Of a stretch of DNA of 64,000 bases, positions 58,131 through 64,000 are shown in pieces. Under the pieces are notes generated by a model, which ran no database searches, had not been told where the DNA came from, and saw only the letters and a program-made list of their open reading frames with translations. Each line of letters starts with the position of its first letter. Positions within the stretch are counted from its first letter, which is position 1. The DNA is from Neobacillus sp. PS3-34 (GTDB taxonomy: Bacteria > Bacillota > Bacilli > Bacillales > Cytobacillaceae): positions 1,178,001 through 1,242,000 of the forward strand of contig NZ_CP133267.1 in NCBI RefSeq assembly GCF_030915465.1. Reading direction: 5' to 3'. A program made the position numbers and the translations under genes.

Positions 58131-59099
58131 TTATTCAATTCTGATTCGCGGATCTACAGCACTTAAGATGATATCGGACAGTAATGTGCCAATAAGTGTA
58201 GCCAAACCAGATATCATAACAAGAGCAGTAACGACACTAAAATCACGCTGTGCAATAGAGGAAAGGAACAACTGCCCAATTCCTGGATAACCATAGATGG
58301 ATTCTAAAAAGACGGATCCACCAATTAAATAGACAATTTCATAACCTAGAAAAGCTGCAATTGGTAACAATGAATTCCTAAAAATATGGTGTGTATACAC
58401 TTTAGATTCATTAACACCCTTTGCTCTGGCGGTTTTAACGAAATCTTTTATTTTTGTATCGATAATTTCATTACGCAAATATTGAATCGTTACGGTCGTA
58501 CTTACTATAGCGCCTGAGAATGCTGGGAGTATAAGGTGATTTAATTTACTCATATAGTAAGCAAAAGAGCCGTCTTCAACTCTTATGTCAACACTTCCAC
58601 CACTTGGGAACCATCCTAGTACAAATCCAAAAACAAACAATACTAATAAAGCAAAAATGAACAATGGGGTTGCAAAAGTTAAATAATTGTAGCCTACGAT
58701 CATTTTATCGGCCAATGAATTAGTCCATCTTCCCCCTACAATCCCAAGAGGTATCGCTATAAGATAACTCAGGATAAGGACGGCAAATGATAAAGTAAGC
58801 GTGTTTCCGATTCTGCCCGCCAATAAATGTGTTACCGGCGTTTGATGCATGACTGACATTCCTAAATCTCCATGCAGGAGCCCTTTTATCCATCTTAAAT
58901 ATTGGACATAGGGGGGGTCGAGCAGCCCTAGCTTTTGTTTTAACTCCATAATAGTTTGAGCATCCATTTTAGGATTACTTGCCAATTGGCCTGTTAGTGC
59001 GTCACCTGGCATTGCTTTAGCCATGAGAAAAATCAGGATACTTAAAATAAATAGCTGAGGGATCATGACTAAGAATCTGCGCAATATAAATTTCAACAT
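58131..59099 (-). CDS. appB: App/Opp-type peptide permease, B subunit
   Basis: 322 residues, six helices. N-terminal MLKFILRRFLVMIPQLF and MAKAMPGDALTGQ are typical of OppB/DppB, and the EAA loop is KDFVKTARAKGVNESKVYTHHIFRN. It lies between the ATPase and C-subunit genes. Confidence 0.93.
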   Translation of the reverse strand: MLKFILRRFLVMIPQLFILSILIFLMAKAMPGDALTGQLASNPKMDAQTIMELKQKLGLLDPPYVQYLRWIKGLLHGDLGMSVMHQTPVTHLLAGRIGNTLTLSFAVLILSYLIAIPLGIVGGRWTNSLADKMIVGYNYLTFATPLFIFALLVLFVFGFVLGWFPSGGSVDIRVEDGSFAYYMSKLNHLILPAFSGAIVSTTVTIQYLRNEIIDTKIKDFVKTARAKGVNESKVYTHHIFRNSLLPIAAFLGYEIVYLIGGSVFLESIYGYPGIGQLFLSSIAQRDFSVVTALVMISGLATLIGTLLSDIILSAVDPRIRIE

Positions 59100-59117
59100 T
59101 TTTATTTAATCCCCTTT

Positions 59118-60043
59118 CTATGGCAGCGCAACTGAATGTGTATCGGAAATTGGTTTGAGCTTATAAACTTTGCCCTCAGCATTAAAATATTTATCGTATG
59201 ACAGCTTATATTCCGCACTTATTTCTTTTCGAAGTTCTGCCTGTTTTACTCTATTTTCCGGATTAATATCTGGAATAGCCGAAATTAATCTTCTTGTATA
59301 GATATGCTGTGGATTGGAGTATATTTCTTTACTTGTCCCTTGCTCCACAAATTGGCCCGGTACATAATGCCCATACGGTCGCACATATGTTGAATAATGC
59401 CTAAATCGTGACTAATGAATAGATACGTTAAATTAAACTCTTTCTGGATATCCTTCATAAAGTTCAATACTTGGGCTTGGACGGAAACGTCCAATGCAGA
59501 TACTGGTTCATCGGCAATAATCAATTTTGGCTGCAAGGTAAGAGCACGTGCAATTCCAATCCGTTGTCTCTGTCCGCCTGAAAATTCATGCGGATATTTA
59601 TAAATCGATTCAGGATTTAAACCGACTTTCTCAATGTAATACTGAACCTTTTGCCTTTCTTCTGTTGCTGACAATCTTTCGAAGTTCCTTAGTGGCTCTG
59701 CAACTATATCCAATACACGCTTTCTTGGGTTTAAGGAAGAATAAGGATCCTGGAAAATCATCTGGATATCACGTCGATATTCGTGATATTCACTGCGGCT
59801 TAGTTTTGTAAGATCCTTACCTTGATAGATTATTTCTCCAGAAGTCGCTTTATTGAGGCCTATTATGGTTCTTCCTGTAGTTGTTTTTCCACAACCGGAT
59901 TCCCCAACGAGACCATAAGTTTCTCCCTGTTTTAATTCAAAGCTGACATCATCCACGGCTTTTACATGATCAACTACTCTTCTAAAGAAACCACCGCGTA
60001 TCGGATAATAAACTTTGAGATTATTTATTTTTAGATATTCCAT
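59118..60043 (-). CDS. appF: App peptide transporter ATPase F (frameshifted)
   Basis: About 308 residues. Walker A GESGCGKTT, signature [15 protein letters not shown] and Walker B LIIADEPVSALD. A missing G near 59360 breaks the frame; corrected, it reads MGIMYRGQFVEQGTSKEIYSNPQH. The rest of the OppF-type C-terminal tail follows. It works with AppD as the ATPase pair. Confidence 0.9.
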
Positions 60044-60055
60044 AGTTCATGTCTC

Positions 60056-61050
60056 CTATCCCTGTTCTGGAAAGTGAAAGTTCTTATAACATGTACAACG
60101 TACAAAGTGGTTTGGCTCAACCTCTCGTAAAACCGGGTTTTTTTCATGCTCGTCTTCGGGCATCCAGCTAATACGCTCTTTAAAACGGCACCCTTCTCTA
60201 GGCAAATTTTGCAGAGATGGGACTATTCCTTTTATTACATGCAGTTTCTCTTTGGCTGTTGTAGTGGATGGTATGGAGTTTAGTAGTGATCGTGTATATG
60301 GATGTAATGGATTTTTAAATAATGTGTTTACATCGGCCATTTCCACTATTTCTCCAGCATACATAACCGCAACACGGTCTGCCATTTCCGCAACTACACC
60401 AAGGTCATGTGTAATAAGAATGATCCCTGTCTTCATTTGCTGTTGGAGTTCTTTTAATAAATCCATTATTTGGGCTTGTATTGTCACATCTAATGCTGTT
60501 GTCGGCTCATCTGCGATGACTACGGAAGGATTGCAAGCAATAGCGATGGCTATTACAATACGTTGACGCATTCCGCCCGATAATTCATGCGGATATTGCT
60601 TGTATGTACGCTCAGGATTAGGAATTCCTACTTTTTGCAATAGTTCAATCGCTTTTTCTTTTTTTGTGAACTAGATAACTTGGTATGGTAGGTCATGCTT
60701 TCTTCAATTTGATTTCCACACGTCATCAATGGATTAAGCGCTGTAAGTGGATCTTGAAATATCATACCGATATCTTTCCCACGAACTTTATTCAGTTGTG
60801 ATGTGGATAGAGCTAGCAGGTTTCGGCCATTGAAGTTAACATTACCTTGTAATTTTGTTCTCTCTTGCGGGTGCAAGCCCATAATAGAAAGGGCTAATGC
60901 GCTTTTCCCACATCCGGATTCACCTACTATAGCAACCACTTCATTTTGATTAACTGTTAAACTAACATTGTCAACTGCAGCGAAATAGTCACCCTGTATA
61001 CGAAATGAAGTATGTAGGTTCTCTAATTGTAATAGTGGCTGATTACCCAA
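60056..61050 (-). CDS. appD: App peptide transporter ATPase D (frameshifted)
   Basis: About 331 residues. Walker [10 protein letters not shown], signature LSGGMRQRIVIAIAI and Walker B VVIADEPTTALD. One A is missing in an A run near 60665; corrected, the sequence is SSSQKKEKAIELLQKVGIPNPE. First gene of the app operon, with AGGGGGA upstream and a 400-bp AT-rich leader. Confidence 0.9.
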
Positions 61051-61059
61051 TTTGAATCC

Positions 61060-61430
61060 CCCTAATAAACATTTATATCAAATCAACTTTCAATAAAATC
61101 GTAGATTAATATATTGAAATGGTGAGATAATTGATATTTTTAAACAATTAAACTTTTCTTGAATTATGGTAATAAATAAATCATTGAATGTCAAATTTAC
61201 CATATTTGTAATAAAAAGTATTACCAATTTCATATAATCTGAAATTGGTTACATCATAAGCCTGAGAAAAAATACTTAGTTTAAGAGGTATATCAGTACA
61301 TTTTGCGTGATTTCTTTCTTTTTTGTATTATTCTTTCTTTTCTCTATATTTAAATAGTATATTATTGCAGTTTTATTACAATTGCAAGATTTTTTTACAA
61401 ATTATCAACATTCAAACTATTAAGAAATAG
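61060..61430. other. AT-rich region upstream of the app operon
   Basis: About 370 bp without an ORF; it must contain the appD promoter. I see no distinct operator. Confidence 0.4.
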
Positions 61431-61459
61431 AAAAAAGCCTAATAAATCAGGCTTTTTTT
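61431..61459. terminator. Intrinsic terminator after yjaZ
   Basis: AAAAAGCCTGATTTATTAGGCTTTTTT hairpin on the minus strand. Confidence 0.88.
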
Positions 61460-61484
61460 AACAACAATTAATTTAAACAGTTGT

Positions 61485-62261
61485 TTAGAATTTCTTTAGA
61501 AAAACGTTGGAAGAAAGTGAGAAAGATTTTTTTATTGAAAAAGGATTTGTCTGGTAATGTTTTTTTACGAGGTTCCATCCTGCTGCATAGCCCAGTAGTG
61601 TTGGCACTGCCCTTTTCCCAAACAATAAATCATCATGGCTTTTTTCTCGTTTCTTTATTTCAAGTTTATCTTTTAAAAATTTATCCCAATACTGCATTAA
61701 TTCTTTTTCCGAATACTGTCGGCACCATGGGGCCAGATAATCTTCACCACATGAAACTGATACCGCATGTTCTGCAAGGCCTTCTAAAATCATAGAATCC
61801 AATAATGTATTTTCTTCCATTTTATTTTTCATTTCGTTTAGCCGACAGACATGATGGTACTCATGGACAAATAAGGCTTCCAATTCCTTCGGGTCATCAA
61901 GTTCTGGTATAAACAAGAACAACTTATCAGGATAGGAGACACCTGACTTTCTTTGTGTATTCCTACGAAAGAGCATCCCGCCTGCATTCACCGGAAAAAT
62001 GAAAACCGGTACTTCCTTCCCTTCCCATTTAGACTTGTACTTATGATAAAGTCTATCTACTTTTTCCCATATGATTTTTTTTTGCAGGGTTTTGAATACA
62101 TTTTCTGCTTCCCTTGTCGGCTTGTACATACCAAAGTTAAGTAATTGTTCATATATTCTATTTGGCTTCTGGCCGTTGAAATATGCTGTCAACCGATCAC
62201 ATATTTTGACTGGCTGATAAAAATCCTCCTCAAGCCACTGGTTTGTTGGTACCACTCCCAT
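61485..62261 (-). CDS. yjaZ: YjaZ family predicted zinc protease (DUF2268)
   Basis: 258 residues. The HEYHH motif in ALFVHEYHHVCRLN with a downstream glutamate in ILEGLAEHAV is the zinc-binding pattern of DUF2268 putative peptidases. No signal peptide, so probably cytoplasmic. B. subtilis yjaZ lies between fabF and the app operon, as here. Substrate unknown. Confidence 0.9.
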   Translation of the reverse strand: MGVVPTNQWLEEDFYQPVKICDRLTAYFNGQKPNRIYEQLLNFGMYKPTREAENVFKTLQKKIIWEKVDRLYHKYKSKWEGKEVPVFIFPVNAGGMLFRRNTQRKSGVSYPDKLFLFIPELDDPKELEALFVHEYHHVCRLNEMKNKMEENTLLDSMILEGLAEHAVSVSCGEDYLAPWCRQYSEKELMQYWDKFLKDKLEIKKREKSHDDLLFGKRAVPTLLGYAAGWNLVKKHYQTNPFSIKKSFSLSSNVFLKKF

Positions 62262-62400
62262 AACCCCACTCCTTCCTCATGATTTTCTTTCTGCAGTTTA
62301 TGAGAACGGAGGCAATGGGTTCCTAATTTAAGAATACTCGCCGATTGACGAGCCTTTTGGGGCGAAGACAGAGGCGTAGTTACCCTCTTTATGTGTAATA

Positions 62401-62444
62401 AAAAAAGGCAGGCACTAGGATATGAAGCATCCCGATGCCTGCCG
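62401..62444 (-). terminator. Intrinsic terminator after fabF
   Basis: GGCAGGCATCGGGATGC / GCATATCCTAGTGCCTGCC-type stem on the minus strand followed by T6. Confidence 0.88.
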
Positions 62445-62460
62445 CTTATATTCAATCAGC

Positions 62461-63699
62461 TTATTCGTATTTTTTAAAGGCAATTGTTGCATTATTGCCG
62501 CCAAATCCAAGAGAGTTGCTGATGGCTGCTCTGATTTCCTTTTGGCGGGAAGCATTTGGAACATAGTCCAAATCACATTCCGGGTCTGGTGTTTCGTAAT
62601 TGATAGTCGGCGGCAATACGCCTTCCTTCATCGCTAAAACCGTAAATATGGCTTCTACACCACCAGCTGCGCCCAGAAGGTGTCCTGTCATCGATTTTGT
62701 TGAGCTTACTGCCAGCTTATAAGCATGTTCTCCAAACACTTCTTTAATAGCCATTGTTTCATATTTATCATTGTAGTCTGTAGATGTTCCGTGTGCGTTA
62801 ATGTAATCGATCTCCTCCACTTTAAAGCCGGCGTCTTCGATTGCCATTTTCATTGCACGGGCACCGCCTTCTCCTCCGGGAGCTGGGGCAGTGATATGGT
62901 AAGCATCGCCTGTTGCTCCATAACCTACGATTTCTGCATATATTTTAGCACCGCGTGCCAATGCATGCTCAAGTTCTTCCAGTACAACTATTCCTGCACC
63001 TTCGCCCATGACAAAGCCATCGCGGTTCTTATCAAACGGGCGACTAGCTGTGTTCGGGTCAGGATTCGTTGATAATGCAGTATTTGCGCAAAAACCTGCA
63101 ACGGCCATTTTTGTAATAGGTGCCTCCGCACCTCCTGTTACCATTGCATCAGCATCCCCTCGCTGGATTACTTTAAAGGCGTCTCCAATTGAATTTGTCC
63201 CTGTAGCACAAGCCGTGACAGTACAGGAATTAAAACCTCTAGCTCCAATCGTTATAGAAACCTGGCCAGTTGCCATATCAGGAATCATCATCGGAACAAA
63301 GAATGGGCTTACTCGTCGGTATCCCCGATTTAAAAAAGTTTCATATTGCTGTTCAAATGTTTCCATACCGCCAATGCCGGAGCCAATCCACACACCAACA
63401 CGAGGAGCATTTTCTTCGTTTATAATTAGCCCGGAATCTTTGACAGCCATTAATGAAGCAGCAACAGCATATTGAGTAAAGCGGTCCATTTTTCGGACAT
63501 CCTTTTTTTCAATAAACACTTCTGGATTAAAATCTTTTAACTCTGCAGCAACCTTTGCGGGAAATTCTTCTGCGTTTATCCTCGTTAATGGGCCAATTCC
63601 TGATTTTCCTTCAATAATGTTCTTCCAGCTTGTTTCAATATCGTTGCCAAGCGGAGTTACTGCTCCGACACCTGTTACGACTACCCTTCGCTTGTTCAT
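62461..63699 (-). CDS. fabF: 3-oxoacyl-ACP synthase II
   Basis: 412 residues, KAS II. Active-site cysteine is in [12 protein letters not shown], with histidines in [11 protein letters not shown] and [13 protein letters not shown]. It elongates acyl-ACP by two carbons using malonyl-ACP. It follows fabH, and this pair is under FapR control in Bacillus; the operator would be upstream of fabH, beyond the window. Confidence 0.98.
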   Translation of the reverse strand: MNKRRVVVTGVGAVTPLGNDIETSWKNIIEGKSGIGPLTRINAEEFPAKVAAELKDFNPEVFIEKKDVRKMDRFTQYAVAASLMAVKDSGLIINEENAPRVGVWIGSGIGGMETFEQQYETFLNRGYRRVSPFFVPMMIPDMATGQVSITIGARGFNSCTVTACATGTNSIGDAFKVIQRGDADAMVTGGAEAPITKMAVAGFCANTALSTNPDPNTASRPFDKNRDGFVMGEGAGIVVLEELEHALARGAKIYAEIVGYGATGDAYHITAPAPGGEGGARAMKMAIEDAGFKVEEIDYINAHGTSTDYNDKYETMAIKEVFGEHAYKLAVSSTKSMTGHLLGAAGGVEAIFTVLAMKEGVLPPTINYETPDPECDLDYVPNASRQKEIRAAISNSLGFGGNNATIAFKKYE

Positions 63700-63791
63700 A
63701 TATGTCCATCTCCTTTTTCATTCGGATATTCTGTGCTTATAAAAATTGTTTAATTCCCGGTAACATACAAGGGAATATTATTCAAAAAAAA

Positions 63792-64000
63792 TTACCTGCC
63801 CCAGCGAATCGCTATGGCTCCCCATGTTAAGCCTCCCCCAAAGCCTACCATAACAATGAGGTCGTCATCTTTTATCTTTCCTGCTTCCAATTCTTCTACT
63901 ATTGAAATAGGGATAGAAGCCGCTGATGTATTTCCATATTTATTTACCGTTTTGGACATTTTTTCAGGCGGCAGTTCAAGCCTTTGACGGGCTGCTTCCA
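63792..64000 (-). CDS. fabH: 3-oxoacyl-ACP synthase III (3' end only)
   Basis: The last 68 codons are present. The catalytic-asparagine region [19 protein letters not shown] and the conserved C-terminus [18 protein letters not shown] identify FabH. It starts fatty acid synthesis by condensing acyl-CoA primers with malonyl-ACP. The start and active-site cysteine lie outside the window. Confidence 0.95.
   Translation of the reverse strand, partial: EAARQRLELPPEKMSKTVNKYGNTSAASIPISIVEELEAGKIKDDDLIVMVGFGGGLTWGAIAIRWGR

Noticed and set aside
62189..62455. 88-codon frame between yjaZ and fabF
   Set aside because: It overlaps the yjaZ start and the fabF terminator and has no protein-like conservation that I can see.

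Overview
The window looks like chromosome from a spore-forming Bacillaceae bacterium, Bacillus sensu lato and probably one of the low-GC soil genera related to Bacillus, Cytobacillus or Mesobacillus. The evidence is AT-rich DNA, purine-rich ribosome binding sites, many intrinsic terminators, spore genes (spoVAC-spoVAD-spoVAE, spoVIF, YjcZ and YhcN families), a T-box before trpS, a FapR operator, and the gene neighbourhood known in B. subtilis as yja-yjb-yjc.

Region 1 (1-16 kb, minus strand) is accessory signalling DNA. It has two adjacent operons, each preceded by a GEMM-I (cyclic-di-GMP-I) riboswitch with an intrinsic terminator. The right operon encodes a REC-PAS-GGDEF-EAL-LuxR protein, a hybrid histidine kinase and a CheR-type methyltransferase. 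The left operon encodes GTP cyclohydrolase I, a double-domain 6-pyruvoyl-tetrahydropterin synthase and a short-chain reductase, which together look like a tetrahydropterin pathway. These are followed by a HATPase regulator, an alpha/beta hydrolase, a HAMP transducer, a STAS protein, a PP2C phosphatase and a FapA/Jag-N protein that runs off the window. It reads as a c-di-GMP-gated pterin and partner-switching system, and is the most interesting part of the window.

Region 2 (16-30 kb) holds a GAF protein, an XRE regulator, a tRNA-Val, a WYL-like small protein, yjcH-yjcG-yjcF, a YjcD helicase, the spore genes, fabI with its FapR site and a YjbQ-type antiporter. Region 3 (30-46 kb) is the conserved yjb block: prpE, a 52-bp tandem repeat array, rluD-type synthase, nadK, a small (p)ppGpp synthetase, yjbL, yjbK, a lytic transglycosylase, truncated haemoglobin and spxH, pepF, coiA, an IS1182 remnant with a GC-rich repeat, cls, mecA, spx and yjbC. 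The Spx-MecA-SpxH-CoiA set belongs to ClpP-dependent proteolysis, competence and disulfide stress. Region 4 (46-64 kb) has the oppABCDF and app peptide transporters, T-box/trpS, yjbA, yjaZ, and fabF with the 3' end of fabH.

About 15 genes are broken by single-base indels. Nearly all that I resolved are one-base deletions in short homopolymers, and they hit essential or housekeeping genes such as nadK, where two indels cancel out. I read most as sequencing or assembly errors and annotate those genes as single units.
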